In this document: positions 46,768 through 59,265 of the stretch, in pieces
How the letters are laid out: each line of letters starts with the position of its first letter
How positions within the stretch are numbered: position 1 is the first letter of the stretch
Notes under the pieces: generated by a model
What the model saw: the letters and a program-made list of their open reading frames with translations, nothing else
Databases searched by the model: none
Told to the model about the DNA's origin: nothing
Assembly: GCF_907164915.1 (NCBI RefSeq)
Contig: NC_061862.1
Location: forward strand, 59,831,068 to 59,895,067
DNA: 64,000 nt
DNA from: Impatiens glandulifera
Taxonomy: Eukaryota > Streptophyta > Magnoliopsida > Ericales > Balsaminaceae
Reading direction: 5' to 3'
Position numbers and translations under genes: made by a program

Positions 46768-48100
46768 TCAAAAAAAGACTGACGTCGACATTTGTAAATC
46801 CTTCTCGAGTTTCCCGAATAGTCCTCTCAGCCAAATAACTTCTTTAAAAGCTTCTATAATGGCCATATATTCTGCCTCTATAGTAGACAACACGACTCTA
46901 CTTTGTAGAGTAGCTTTCCAACTAATCGCACAATCACCAATACAGAAAACAAAACCTGTAAGTGACCTTCTTCTATCAAGACTACCAACATAATCAGAGT
47001 CAACATAACTGATAACTCCATGTCTAGTTCTACCAAACTGTATGTGAACATCCGTTGAACCTTTCAAATAACATAAGATCCACTAAACTGTTCACCAATA
47101 CTCTTTACCTAGATTTGCCAGATATCTACTAACTGCACTTACTGAACACACCCAATTTGGTCGAGTACAAACCATTGCATACATAAGTGATCCAATTGCA
47201 CTAAAATATGGAACTCGTGACATATACTCGATATCCTCATTAGACGGGTGACATAGCAGAAGAGAGTTTAAATTGAGTTGTTAATAGAGAACTCATGGGA
47301 CTATCATTATTCATATTGAACCGACGAAGGACTTTATCAATATACTATTTCTGACTTAGGTATAATTTTCTAGCTACTCTATACCAAGTTGCATCTTTGC
47401 CTTCTTTATTTCCTTTTGATCATTAGCCGCTATCAACATATCATCAACTTATAGGAGGAGATAAACATACGATTCATCTTTACCAATTTTAAAATAGACA
47501 CAACTATCAAAATCATTTCTTTTGAAGTTATGAGTGATCATAAAAGAATCAAATCTTTTATACCACAACCTTGGCGATTGTTTTAAACCATAAAGATATT
47601 TCTTCAATTAACATACGCAGTCTTCTTGTTCTAAGACTGTAAATCCCTTAGGTTGATGCATAAAGATGTCCTCATCTAGATCTCCATGTAGAAATGCGGT
47701 CTTCACACCTAGTTGCTCAAGCTCCAAATTATGCATTGCAACGATGCCAAGTAATGCTCAAATCGAAGTATGTTTCACAACCAAAGAAGACACATTAGTA
47801 AAATTAATCTCTGGAATTTGACTATAACCTTTCGCAACCAATCTCACTTTAAACCTTGTATCTTTAATGCCAAGAGTATCTTCCTTTCTTTTATACACCC
47901 ACTTACAACGAATAGTCTTCTTTCCAACGGGTAATTTTATGAGATTCCACATACCATTCTTATGAAGATATTCCATCTCTTCTTGTATGGCAATCATCCA
48001 CTTATTATAGTCATAGTCATCACAAGTGACTGCATCAGAATATGAAGAAGGTTCATCATAAAAATCAATATCTTCTGCAACACTCAATGCATGAATAACT
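46768..48100 (-). pseudogene. Copia-2 RT and RNase H remnant
   Basis: RT begins at 48087-47758 with MIAIQEEMEYLHKNGMWNL, CKWVYKRKED and FKVRLVAKGYSQ. The catalytic motif near 47455 reads LLL-stop-VDDML: the Tyr of YVDD has become a TAA stop. RNase H at 47067-46768 shows [20 protein letters not shown] and [10 protein letters not shown]. Many shifts separate the parts. Confidence 0.9.
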
Positions 48101-48635
48101 AAATCAGCTTCACTGAGCCTTCAAGGAGGTCTAATATCACGTCTTGACCTGTTAGTAGTAATAGAATATTGTGGTGGTTTAGGCGTTGGTGAAATATCAG
48201 ACAACTTTGGTGTAGTTGACAATATTATTACATGTTCAGATTCTGACCTACTCTCAAACTCTACATGTGTACTAGTTGAGTATTATTAACAGAAGTGCTA
48301 GATTCTTATTGAACCTTATCGCAAAAAGATATAGAGGATGTAGAATGTAACATATGTGTTTCATCGAACGTACATCTTGACTAATTATTATCTTTATAGT
48401 TTATGGACACCACATATAACTTCTACCCCTTTCACTATGTTTATAATCAATGAAAATACACTTCACAGACCGAACTTCCAATTTTCTTTTATCAACACGA
48501 GCATACGCCGAACAATCAAAAATTCTCAAATCAAAATAACTAGAAGGAATACCATACCATACTTTTTACAGAGTCTATTTATTAATTGCAGTTGACGGAG
48601 AACGGTTGACGAGGAAATATATTAAAGTTACAACT

Positions 48636-49640
48636 TTAGCCCAAAAAGACTTTTGATAAATCAACATTAAGGAGCATACAACATACTTTCTCCATCAAAG
48701 TTCTATTCATCCTCTCTACCACACCATTCTGTTGTGAATTCTTAGGCCTTGTGTGGTGCTTTATGATTCCTTCAATTCTGCATAGAGCATTAAATTCTTC
48801 AAAACAGAGCTCCAAACCATTATTAGTACATAAACGTTTTATTAGTTTTCCTGACTGTTTCTCAATCATAGTCTTCCACTTCTTAAACTTAGAGAACACA
48901 TCACTCTTTTTCTTTAAAAAGAAAACTATAACATTTTTGGAAAAATCTTCGATAATCGTCATCATATAATAAGCACCTCCCATAAAAGGCACCCTAGACG
49001 GTCCTTATAGATTAAAGTGAATATAATTAAGTGTTCCTTTAGTATTGTTGATGTCTTTATAGAATTTGACTTTTTTCTGCTTGCCGAGAACACAGTGCTC
49101 AAAAAACTTTAATTTGGTAATACTTTTCCCATCAAAAATCATCGTTTGCTTAATTCGGTCATGCCATTTTCACTCATATGACCAAGTCACATATGCCACA
49201 ATTTTGTGACATCATCATCAGATAAGAAAGATGTGGCAACAACAACATCGCCTAAAATGGTAGAGCCTTTCAAAACATATAACATGCTAGATTTTCTTTC
49301 ACCCTTCATCACGACAAGAACACCTTTATTAATATTCACCACTCCACCTTCAACATTGTACTTGTACCCTTTTAAATCGAGAATACTAAGAGAAATTAGA
49401 TTTCTTTTCAAATTAGGAACATGTCTTAAATCACCAAGTGTCCATGTAGCTCCATCAAATATCTTGATATTTATTGTTCCTATACCCACGACCTTATAGT
49501 ATGAACTATTTCTCATTAATACAACACCTTTGGAAACTACATCATATGTTGAAAACTAATCTCGATTGGGACACATATTATACATACAGCCAAAATCGAG
49601 TATCTTAATCTTGCGATCTCGCATTGCAAACAAAAGCCAT
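48636..49640 (-). pseudogene. Copia-2 protease and integrase remnant
   Basis: The protease motif near 49590 reads DFGCMYNMCP where DSGASYHMCP is expected, so the active site Ser-Gly-Ala is lost. GAG-pre-integrase linker parts are at 49516-49187 (LRHVPNLKRNLISL). The integrase core at 48992-48636 keeps TIIEDFSKN, RLCTNNGLEL (catalytic Asp now Asn) and NGVVERMNRTLMEK. Confidence 0.88.
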
Positions 49641-49699
49641 GAGGAGTTCATTGTCTTCAGTTTCGACAATACTAGATTCATCAAAATTTTCAGCCTACT

Positions 49700-50504
49700 T
49701 TTCAGTCGAATTACTACCCTCTTTCTTACCTTTATTTTGTAGCTTCCAACAATCAGATTTTATGTGGCCTCCTTTCTTGTAGTAATTGCAAGTCTTCCAA
49801 GGTTTTCTAGACTTCGATCTATCTCTTTGATTACTTTTTGAACATTTTTCTTGGGTTCTTCCTCGAGTAGTAAGACCTCTAACGGACCATCAGAATGACT
49901 AACAATATGTTTCATCTTCTCCATAAAGAATAATGCATCATAAAAATCAGTAGTAGTGACTACATCACGACTAAATGGAATAGTATCCCGAAAGTGATAT
50001 ATGATTGGGCAGTGAACACAGAAGAATCAACGCTAAATCTTCATCGTCATACTTGACTTCTAAGGCTTCCAAAGCAACAACAGTTTCTTTAAATACCAAT
50101 ATATGCTCTTGTAGAGGCGTACCTTCTAATATATGATGAAAATATAATCGTTGTTTTAGATGCAACTTACTAGTAAGACTTTTTGTCATACATGGTTGTT
50201 CTAGCTTCAGCCATAATCTAGCAGCACTCATCTCCTTCAAAACATCTTATAGAGTATTGTTCGATAAATGTAGATGTATATGAGACAATGCCTTACGATC
50301 CTTTTTTCTTTTTTCTTCTATTGTCCATGAACTAGACATCTTACAAACCCTAGTAGAGTTTTGTCTAAATACATCTGAGTGAGAAAACACCACATCTTTA
50401 TCTACCATAAAGAAAATTTGGTGTTGTGATCCAATAATGGAATATCGTACTTCATACTTGACATCTCTAAAAATAGATATAGTTTTAGAATAAAAAAAGC
50501 TCAA
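49700..50504 (-). pseudogene. Copia-2 gag remnant
   Basis: Blocks at 50504-50247 and 50240-49971 include AARLWLKLEQPCMTKSLTSK, closely like copia-1 gag, and ALILLCSLPNHI. A zinc knuckle near 49790-49745 reads CNYYKKGGHIKSDC, with the second Cys changed to Tyr as in copia-1. Confidence 0.88.
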
Positions 50505-50519
50505 GGCCCTAATACAAAT

Positions 50520-50881
50520 TGTTGAAAATATAATATGAATCTGAGACTAATAAGATAAAGAAGAGATAATATATGAACCAAGAAAGCACGATAAATAACA
50601 CAAGATTTACGTGGAAACCTAAGACGGAAAAATCCATGGGTAGAGTAGGAAAATTCACTATGGTTAAGGTAAAAGATTATAACTTAGATAGATATATTTT
50701 GTGTGTTAAATTGTGCCGAGTGAATACAATTCTAACTAAGACCATATATTTATAGGTCACATAACTGGGTCTAGTCGGCCCAATATCAAACAATTAGAAT
50801 TTTATTTTATTTTACATTATTATATCACGAGCCTAGGCCCAGACTTCGATCAAAACTCATTTGGATCACCATAATCTAACA
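50520..50881 (-). repeat. Copia-2 5' LTR (right)
   Basis: It begins TGTTGAAAAT and ends AATCTAACA on the plus strand; direct repeat of 46078-46459. Confidence 0.9.
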
Positions 50882-50999
50882 GGTTTAATGATGATTTGTG
50901 CGAATTCTAACTTTCAAGGTTTTGTAGTGTATTTTAACTAATATTGAGGCGGCATGTGCTAATATGAAAGATTAATATTAAAGTTAAAATTAATATAGT

Positions 51000-51150
51000 C
51001 ATCAACTCACTATGTAAGTCAGATAAAAAAAATATTATCTAAGAGATTAAATATCTTAGGTTTGATTTTCATTTAAAAACGTTTTAAATTGAAATAAAAG
51101 GACAAACTTATAATAGCGTGTACTACTGTTAGTTTCCTAAATTAAAGGAA
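51000..51150. repeat. Copy of the dispersed SINE-like repeat
   Basis: AGGTTTGATTTTCATTTAAA then AACGTTTTAAATTGAA matches the copies near 23870 and 43640. Confidence 0.45.
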
Positions 51151-51673
51151 AAGAAGATTAATGTAGTCATCTTGTATTTTAAGTTTTCTAGTTAAAGGTT
51201 CTTTCTCTTCCACATATATTTGTCTTAAATTAGAGTTGCTACTAAGAGTTTGGTAAGAACAATAAGAAACTCAGTTGTCAGTTCTATCCAAGTTTGAAGG
51301 AAGATTAACACTTTGAAAGATCGAGATTTTCTTGCCTAAAAGTGGTAACTAAGAGTTTTTGAGATATTTTTACACTTATATTCTCTCCTTATTTCTCATC
51401 CCTATCACTATCATTAACAATAATAATGGAGAATATGATGAGTAAATTTTTATAGGCTAGCTCTTCATGTCTTATATATTTGCCCATTTGGTGAATTGGT
51501 GATCAATCAAGAATAGCATTGAGCTTTGAGAGCTCGCCTTACATGACATTATAACCTTCATTAAGGCTAGTCATAATTGAGCTAGAAGTTCATTAAAGAA
51601 AATATTTGTGGGTAAGGGCGATTGAGAGAAAATACTACTAGAATTAATTAGAATTAGATCACCATGCCAATTG

Positions 51674-52229
51674 TGTTGGGTCAGCTCATTTGGCAGTTGG
51701 GCCTAACAAATTAATAAAGCCCATTAGGGTATATTTAATTAAGGAAAAAAAACACGGTAGTTTTTTTTGGATTGTTTTTCTCTATCTCTTCCAGCAGTTC
51801 TTCTCCATTGAAGAAGCAATTCCTCCATTGAAGTAGTAGGTTCTTCTTCTGATTTCCTTTATCTCTTCTCCATTTGGTTAGCCATCTATAGTGATGATGA
51901 TAATGTATGTGAATGACAAGTTAGGATGAGGTCAATTGATAACTTTTGTTATATTACCTCTAGGCTTGTATTGAACTACATTGTATACCCATTTGATATA
52001 GTGGATGATTTAAGTGGCCGAAGTGTCTCGTGGTTTGTACCTAATTTGGGTTTTCCACGTAAAATCTTGGTGTCCTGCTCTCTGTTTCTTTGATTGTTTG
52101 ATTGTTTGATACTCAATTGTTTTGGCTGCCTATTTGATTACACAAAAGGGAAAAAGAATTGTTAGGCCTTGTTGTAGCTTGTTTATTTCTGAATTGCTAA
52201 ACAGGTGCTATTATTCGATTTTTACAACA
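51674..52229 (+). repeat. Copia-3 5' LTR
   Basis: Direct repeat of 56276-56823; begins TG, ends CA, preceded by AATTG. Confidence 0.96.
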
Positions 52230-52231
52230 AG

Positions 52232-52243
52232 TGGTATCAGAGC
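52232..52243 (+). other. Copia-3 primer binding site (tRNA-Met)
   Basis: TGGTATCAGAGC, two bases after the 5' LTR. Confidence 0.95.
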
Positions 52244-52278
52244 TGAGGTCGTTTGGTGGTGATTCTTGTATAATTCAA

Positions 52279-54186
52279 ATGGAAGAATCGTTGAGTAGTA
52301 ATGGAACGATGATCAAACTCACTGCTACCAATTACACAATCTGGAAGTCACGGATGGAGGACTTATTGTGTAATTATGATTATGAATACACTATTTTGGG
52401 TGATAAAGGAAAACCAGAGGCTATGGCAGATGCAGATTGGAAGAAGCTGAACAGAAAGGCAGTTGGTAAAATCAGGCAATGGGTTGAATACAGTGTGTAT
52501 CAGCATGTGGCTATTGAAGTTAATGCTTATAAGGTGTGGACTATTTTGAGTGAGCTGTATGAGAAGAACAACACTCAAAATAGAGCATTTCTATTTAGGA
52601 AGCTTTGCTCGTTGAAATATCAAGATGGGTCTTCTATGTCTGAGCATCTAAATGTTTTTCAGGGGATTCTAAATGAGTTGGCTGCGATAGGAATGAAATT
52701 TGATGATGAGCTTCATGCTATGTGTTTGATTAATTCTCTGCCTGATAGTTGGGAAACACTTGTGGTTTCAATTACCAATTTTGTTCCACAAGGTAAGCTC
52801 AATTTGAAAATGATGAAAGAGAGTGTGCTGAATGAAGAGGCTAGAAGAAAAGAACAGGGCTTCTCGACTCCAAGTCAGGTGTTCGTGACTGAGAAAAGGG
52901 GTAGAAGTAAAAGTAAAACTCCAAAGAATCGTAGTGGCAGTTCAGACAGGTCACGGGGAACATCCAGCTCGAGAAAAGAGATTACATGTTATCATTGTGG
53001 CAAATCAGGACACAAGAAGTATCCGTGCAAATCTTTGAAGCGGGAACAAAAGGAGAATAAGCAAGATGGAAGTAGTAAGGTTGCAGATGTGGGTGGTAAC
53101 GACATCGATATTGTTTACGACAATGATAGTATCAAGCTTGTTTCTCAAGATACACAATGGGTGGTAGACTCAGGTGCTTCTTATCATGTCACCAATCGTT
53201 GTGATATATTTGCTTCTTACACTAGTGGACAGTTTGGTTCAGTGACGTTGGGAAACCATGTTACGTGTAAGATTGTTGGAAAAGGAGATGTCTGTTTGGA
53301 TACTAACACTTCGTGCAAGATACTTTTGAAGAATGTTCGACATGTTCCTGATATTCTGATGAATTTGATCTCTACTGGTATTCTTGATGATGAGGGCTAT
53401 CATAGTTACTTTGGTGAAGGAAAATGGAAACTCACTAAGGGATCTTTGGTGATAGCTAAAGGAAAGAAGGTCGGTTCTCTTTATGTGGCAGAGACTAAGT
53501 CTTACGGGGGAGAAGCAAATGCAGTTAATGATTGTTCAGCACAACTTTGGCATAAGAGACTTGGTCACTTAAGTCAGAATGGCATGCGAGTTCTCTCCAA
53601 GACAGTCGATCTTCAAGGCTTAAAATCCACGGATTTGAAGACATGCACAGATTGCTTAGTTGGTAAGCAACATAGAGTTTTCTTCAAAAGTTTCTCTCCA
53701 TCTAGGAAGCCCAATATCCTAGATATGGTTCACACAAACATATGTTCTATGGATTCCTTGACTTTAGGTGGTGCTCATTATTACATCACTTTTATCGATG
53801 ATTGCTCAAGGAAGGTGTGGTCATATTGCTTGAAGACTAAGGATCAAGCATTGGATTACTTCAAGTTGTTTCATGCTGAAGTGGAGAGAGAAACTGGGAA
53901 GAAGTTGAAATGTGTTCGTTCGGATAATGGTGGCGAATACAGAGGACCATTTGTGGAATACTATAAAAGTCATGGGATCAAGCTTTTGAAGACTGTGCCA
54001 AAAATACCTCAACAGAATGGAGTTGCAGAGAGGATGAACAGGTCTATCAATGAGAGAATTTTGTGTATGTTGTCTCATGCTAAGTTGCCAAAATCTTTTT
54101 GGGGAGAAGCAATGAAGACAGCGGTTGATCTGATAAACCTTTCACCCTCAACTCCCTTAGATGGCGACGTTCCAGAAAGAGTTTAG
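52279..54186 (+). pseudogene. Copia-3 gag-protease-integrase open frame, ends at a premature TAG
   Basis: The start is ATGGAAGAATCG at 52279; the open frame extends upstream only through the PBS. About 635 codons carry Gag (LTATNYTIWKSRMEDLL), an intact CCHC knuckle (CYHCGKSGHKKYPC), protease WVVDSGASYHVT, GAG-pre-integrase LWHKRLGHLSQNGM with CTDCLVGKQH, and the integrase core. Of the DDE triad, RSDNGGEY and NGVAERMN keep the second and third residues, but the first, expected in an HTD motif, reads HTNICSMDS (Asp to Asn). The frame stops at TAG in PERV-stop-RGKDVSYDHLRVF, where a Trp is usual. Confidence 0.95.
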
Positions 54187-54856
54187 AGAGGTAAAGACGT
54201 CTCTTATGATCACTTGAGAGTTTTTGGTTGTAAAGTGTTTGTTCATGTTCCTCGAGATGAGAGAGTTAAGCTTGATAGCAAGACGAGACAATGTATCTTT
54301 ATTGGGTATGGTCACGGAGAACTTGGGTACCGATGTTGGGATCCGGTTAAAGAAACTCATTAGAAACAGAGATGTGGTATTCTTTGAAGATCAGACCATT
54401 GAAGACTTTGAGAAAAAGGAAAAGTCGAAGTCTACGAAGAATGAATTGCCTGACAATGGTAGGATTCGTACACCACAATCACAGCCCAATGATGTGGAAA
54501 ATGCCCAAGTTGAGGTTGATGAGACTCCTCTAGTTTATGCTGAGCCAACAGAGGAAGCTGAACAAGATGATGATAGTTCTCTAGAGCCACCTGATGATCA
54601 GCATATTAGAAGATCTAGTAGGCAGAGACAACCTTCTAGTAGGTATCCTCCCAATGAGTATGTGATGTTGATTGACGGGGGAGAACCAGAAACCTATCAA
54701 GAAGTATTGTCTCATAAAAACAAAAACAAGTGGTCGGTGGCAATGCAAGAAGAGATAAATTCCTTGCAAAAGAACGAGACTTATGACTTGGTGAAACTTT
54801 GGAAAGGAAAGAAGACTTTGAAGAACAAGTGGGTATTCAAGTTAAAGCATCAATAG
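54187..54856 (+). pseudogene. Copia-3 integrase C-terminus and RT start
   Basis: The frame continues past the stop as YDHLRVFGCKVFVHVPRDER and CIFIGYGHGELGYRCWDPV, then meets TAG at 54352-54354. A frameshift near there leads to RDVVFFEDQTIEDF, an acidic linker, RRSSRQRQPSSRYP and RT block WSVAMQEEINSLQKNETYDL. It ends KWVFKLKHQ-stop at 54856. Confidence 0.92.
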
Positions 54857-56254
54857 AATAGCTCACAACCTCGATACAAAGCAAGACTGGTTGTGAAGGG
54901 CTTTGGACAGAAAAAGGGGATTGATTTTGAAGAGATCTTTTCACCGGTTGTGAAGAGGTCATCCATCAGAGTTGTGTTAGCATTGGCTGCTAGTCAAGAT
55001 TTGGAAATTGAACAACTGGATGTGAAGACTGCATTTCTCCATGGTGACTTGGAGGAAGAGATCTATATGGAACAACCTGAGGGTTTCAAAGTTAAAGGTA
55101 AAGAAGATCTTGTCTGCAGGTTGAGGAAATGTTTGTATGGGCTCAAGCAAGCGCCTAGACAATGGTACAGGAAATTTGACTCTTTCATGGAAGCAAATGG
55201 GTACAGTAAGACTACTTCTGATCATTGTGTTTTCATCAAAAGATACGGTGTTGATGATTATGTTATTCTTCTGTTCTATGTTGATGATATGCTGATTGTT
55301 GGGCAAGATATTGCAAAAATTGAGAAGCTCAAAAGGGATTTGAACAAGTCTTTTGCGATGAAGGATTTGGGTTCAGTGAAGCAGATCTTAGGCATGGAAA
55401 TCACAAGAGACAGAAAGAATAGAACACTTTGGCTATCACAGGAGAAGTACATTGAGAAGGTACTTGAGAGGTTTGCAATGAAAGATGCAAAACCGGTTTC
55501 AGTTCCACTTGCAGGTCATTTCAAGTTGAGTTTTAAACAATGTCCTACAAGTGAGAAAGAGAAAGATGAAATGAAGAATGTACCTTATGCCTCTACAGTT
55601 GGTAGTCTTATGTATGTCATGGTATGTACAAGACCGGACATAGCACACGCAGTTGGTGTTGTTAGTCGGTATCTCTCCAACCTGGGAGAAGAACATTGGT
55701 TGGCTGTTAAGTGGATTCTCAGATATCTTCGAGGCTCTTCGAAAGCACGTTTATGCTTCGGAAGTGATACTCCTATTTTGGAAGGATTTACAGATTCTGA
55801 TATGGCGGGTGATGTTGATTCAAGAAAATTTGTATCAGGTTTTTTGATTACCTTTGCAGGCGGTGCTGTTTCGTGGCAGTCAAGGTTACAAAAGTGTGTT
55901 GCTTTGTCTACTACAGAAGCTGAGTATATTGCAGCTACTGAGGCATGTAAAGAGGTGTTATGGATGAAGAAGTTCATACAAGAGTTGGGTCAAAAGCAAG
56001 AGAAGTTTACTTTGTTTTGCGACAGTCAAAGTGTCATTCATCTCTCAAAGAATTCAGCTTTTCATTCGAGATTCAAACACATCGACGTGAGATATCATTG
56101 GATACGTGATGTGCTTGAGGCAAAAGAGCTGAACTTGGAGAAAATTCATACAAGTGAGAATGGTGTCGATATGTTTACGAAATCCTTTCCTAAGGACAAG
56201 TTTGATGATTGTCGGGAGAGAGCGGGTTTATTGGAGCCCGCGAAGTTGCGCTGA
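54857..56254 (+). pseudogene. Copia-3 reverse transcriptase and RNase H, otherwise intact
   Basis: It is in the same frame as the preceding block and resumes after the TAG with YKARLVVKGFGQKKGIDFEE. RT blocks: QLDVKTAFLHGDLEEEIYME, CLYGLKQAPRQWYRKFDSF and the catalytic FYVDDMLIVG near 55275. RNase H: FTDSDMAGDVDSRKFVSGF, LSTTEAEYIAATEACKEV, FCDSQSVIHLSKNSAFHSR and KHIDVRYHWIRDVLE. It ends at TGA at 56252. All visible catalytic residues of this half are kept. Confidence 0.95.
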
Positions 56255-56261
56255 CGGGGGA

Positions 56262-56275
56262 GATTTGTTGGGTCA
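56262..56275 (+). other. Copia-3 polypurine tract
   Basis: GACGGGGGAGATT directly before the 3' LTR. Confidence 0.92.
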
Positions 56276-56823
56276 GCTCATTTGGCAGCTGGGCCTAACA
56301 AATTAATAAAGCCCATTAGGGCATATTTAATTAAGGAAAAAAACACAGTAGTTTTTTTTTTGGATTGTTTTTCTCTCTCTCTTCCAGCAGTTCTTCCTCC
56401 ATTGAAGCAGCAATTCCTCCATTGAAGCAGTAGGTTCTTCTTCTGATTTCCTTTATCTCTTCTCCATTTGGTTAGCCATCTATAGTGATGATGATAATGT
56501 ATGTGAATGACAAGTTAGGATGAGGTCAATTGATAACTTTTGTTAGAATACCTCTAGGTTTGTATTGAACTACATTGTATAGCCATTTGATATAGTGGAT
56601 GATTTAAGTGGCCGAAATGTCCCGTGGTTTTTACCTAATTTGGGTTTTCCACGTAAAATCTTGGTGTTCATCTCTCTGTTTCTTTGATTGTTTTATTGTT
56701 TGATGCTCAATTGTTTTGGCTGCCTATTTGATTACACAGAAGGGAAAAAGAATTGTTAGGCCTTGTTGTAGCTTGTTTATTTCTGAATTGCTAAACAGGT
56801 GCTATTATTCGATTTCTCCAACA
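56276..56823 (+). repeat. Copia-3 3' LTR
   Basis: Direct repeat of the 5' LTR, followed by AATTG. Confidence 0.96.
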
Positions 56824-56829
56824 AATTGT

Positions 56830-59105
56830 CATCCCTTTTAGGATTGGGGTAGCAAAGGACATTATTATATATGGCTTAATTAGTGTTCTTGTGAAGAGAT
56901 TCTCTATGGGAGGCTTGGGTTGGATGACAAAAAAAAACAGGATTTCAAAACATTTAATTATTTGATAGACTATTTAACTTGAAAGACACTATATTATTTT
57001 TGAGATCACTTCTAAGTTGATTTGTGTCCTTAAGAGCAAAATTCAAACTATCTTGACCGAGGTATGCTGGGAGTTGGGACCCTATGTGTCCTACATGGAC
57101 AATCATGGTTCTTCTTGAAGAGTTAATAGTGAATTAAGTGTTTGATGTTTTTTCTTGTTATTTTTTGTTGTTTTGAAGGATTTCTATATATTGACCATTT
57201 ATTCTGTTTATAATAGAATTTTGACTAGAATGTAACAAAAAAAAAATTGAAATGCAATAAATTAAGTTATAAATTCAATTTTATAGTTAAACAAGCTAAT
57301 GAAAAAAAAGGGTTTAATCTCTTTAATTAATTGATAAGTAGAGATTAGTAAAATGATCAATTGTTTGTTGACTTCTTGGCGGTTTGTCGGGCTTCTTTGA
57401 GGCATGATATAGTTCTCTTTGATTAGTGGAATTGTGCAAAGTCTAAAGACTTGAAATTCAAGATGCCATTATGCTTTTGACTTGTCATAATTATTAATCT
57501 ATATTTGGCTCTTTTTTCTACTAGGAATATTGGAAGTCTCTTTCTCCCCAAATTTTGAACTTAACATTTTTTTTCTCTATTTTTTTTCTTGGTTCGTTTT
57601 GTTAGAAACAAACCCCTTTTACTTTCATTTATAATTAAAAAAATGAGAATGTTATAACAGAATCTAAGTGGATGTGTCATAAATTATAACATAGTGAAAT
57701 ATTTTGTTCTACTTTGAAAATTACATTTTGTGTTAATACAATTGTATCAAATATATTTTCAAACGGAATTTTAAATAATGTACCCATTTTTATAACGGAT
57801 CGTATGGTAGGACATAAATTGGGAGAATTTTCACCTACTTTAAACTTTCGAGGACATGCAAAAGGCGATAATAAATCTCGTCGTTAAAATTAATAAAAAA
57901 ATATATAGATACTTTTCATTCATTAGTAGAAACTAGGAGAGGAACCTTATGCTACAAAAAAGAAAACAATAAAAAACATATTATCTAATAGAGAACTAAA
58001 TCAATTCTACATTATTATGATCTTAATGCATTGATCTTTTTAGTGATATTAAATGATATAATTGTATGGTAGTAATGTTAGTTATATGATTGTTGTAAGG
58101 TATTTATTTTATATTTAATTAATTAATATAATAATACAATCAATTAATGATATGATTGAAGAATCGTTTGGATAATTTTAATGGATTTTAGTTTACATTA
58201 AATATGAAGTTTAATGCTAAGACTTTCTCAAATGTCATAATCTTATGGTTTATTTTAAATACATTTTTATTCATTCATCACAAATAATCTCTCTTTAAAG
58301 ATTATATCATTCTTTTGTTTGCAATATGCAAATTCTTCATGTTCATTCATTCAACTTCTTCAACCAAAATTGTTAGATCCGATCACAATGATTCATGTAT
58401 TTTTCAAGCTCCTTTTTATAGGTATTAATGTGTTTAATCTCTGCAAATTTCATTCTATTCTAAGAGACAAATATCATCGTAAACTCGAAGTGTGAATGTA
58501 TTTTTTAAAAGAGAAATAATAGGGGAAGGAAAATTTAAGAGTAAATAAGTGAGGGAATGATGACCAAATCATTGGTGGGAAAATGAGAAGTATAAGAAGA
58601 GAGAAAAAAATAAAAATTTTCTTTATTATTTCATCAAATCAAATTAAGCAAAGTTATTCTTTTCTCATTTCCTCTTCTAAATTTTCTCTCTAATCATTTT
58701 TTTAAAAAATTTATCATCCTCGTAATCCTAATAATAAATCGGGTACATTTGTTTATTTTTTTTCCATTATAAAATTGTATTTTATATTTGATTTAATTTC
58801 TATTTCATTTAATTTAGAAACAAGATGTCTAACAGGTTTTGGGGTGCTACACTAAGTTAGTAGTGATGACCGAAGTTTGGTCTTCTATGATTTTTGTTAG
58901 ATCAATATGGTATAAGTTTGGTCATTTTGTAATGGATGAACCCTAACCAAGATATAAACACATCTACTAGACCATCTAGGAAACCCTAAAACCATCTAAA
59001 ATAGCTATGGATCGTGCAAGTAAAGTCCCTTAGTTACCAATTTGTTAAGAATGAATTTAATGAACTTTTGGCGGCTTTTAGTTACTACATAAGGATTTAG
59101 AAAGA
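56830..59105. other. Intergenic sequence, no gene seen
   Basis: AT-rich, no coding or RNA gene recognised. Confidence 0.5.
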
Positions 59106-59107
59106 GT

Positions 59108-59110
<3 letters not shown>

Positions 59111-59195
<85 letters not shown>
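59111..59195. repeat. (TA)n microsatellite
   Basis: Uninterrupted AT dinucleotides, about 85 bp. Confidence 0.97.
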
Positions 59196-59200
<5 letters not shown>

Positions 59201-59265
59201 CCTTTAATAGTATACATATAACATCTTTCACCAATCTCCTCAGCATAGCAGCAACAAGATGTGTA

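Larger units (their letters stand above)
46078..50881 (-). mobile_element. Copia-2: Ty1/copia retrotransposon, minus strand, heavily mutated
   Basis: LTR-like direct repeats lie at 46078-46459 and 50520-50881. The gene order on the minus strand is gag, protease, integrase, RT, RNase H. The primer site is decayed (TTGTATTAGGGC) and the polypurine tract (AAGATGGAGATT) precedes the left LTR. Frequent frameshifts and stops, and clear LTR divergence, show an old insertion. No convincing target duplication is visible. Confidence 0.92.
51674..56823 (+). mobile_element. Copia-3: near-complete Ty1/copia retrotransposon
   Basis: LTRs of 556 and 548 bp start TGTTGGGTCAGC and end CAACA. A 5-bp target duplication AATTG lies at 51669-51673 and 56824-56828. 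PBS and polypurine tract are intact. The single gag-pol reading unit is almost full length, broken by three stops and one frameshift. The LTRs differ at about 24 positions plus a few small indels by eye (about 4 percent), younger than copia-1. Confidence 0.97.

Noticed and set aside
59005..59217. Minus frame with Ile-Tyr run
   Set aside because: Microsatellite translation.
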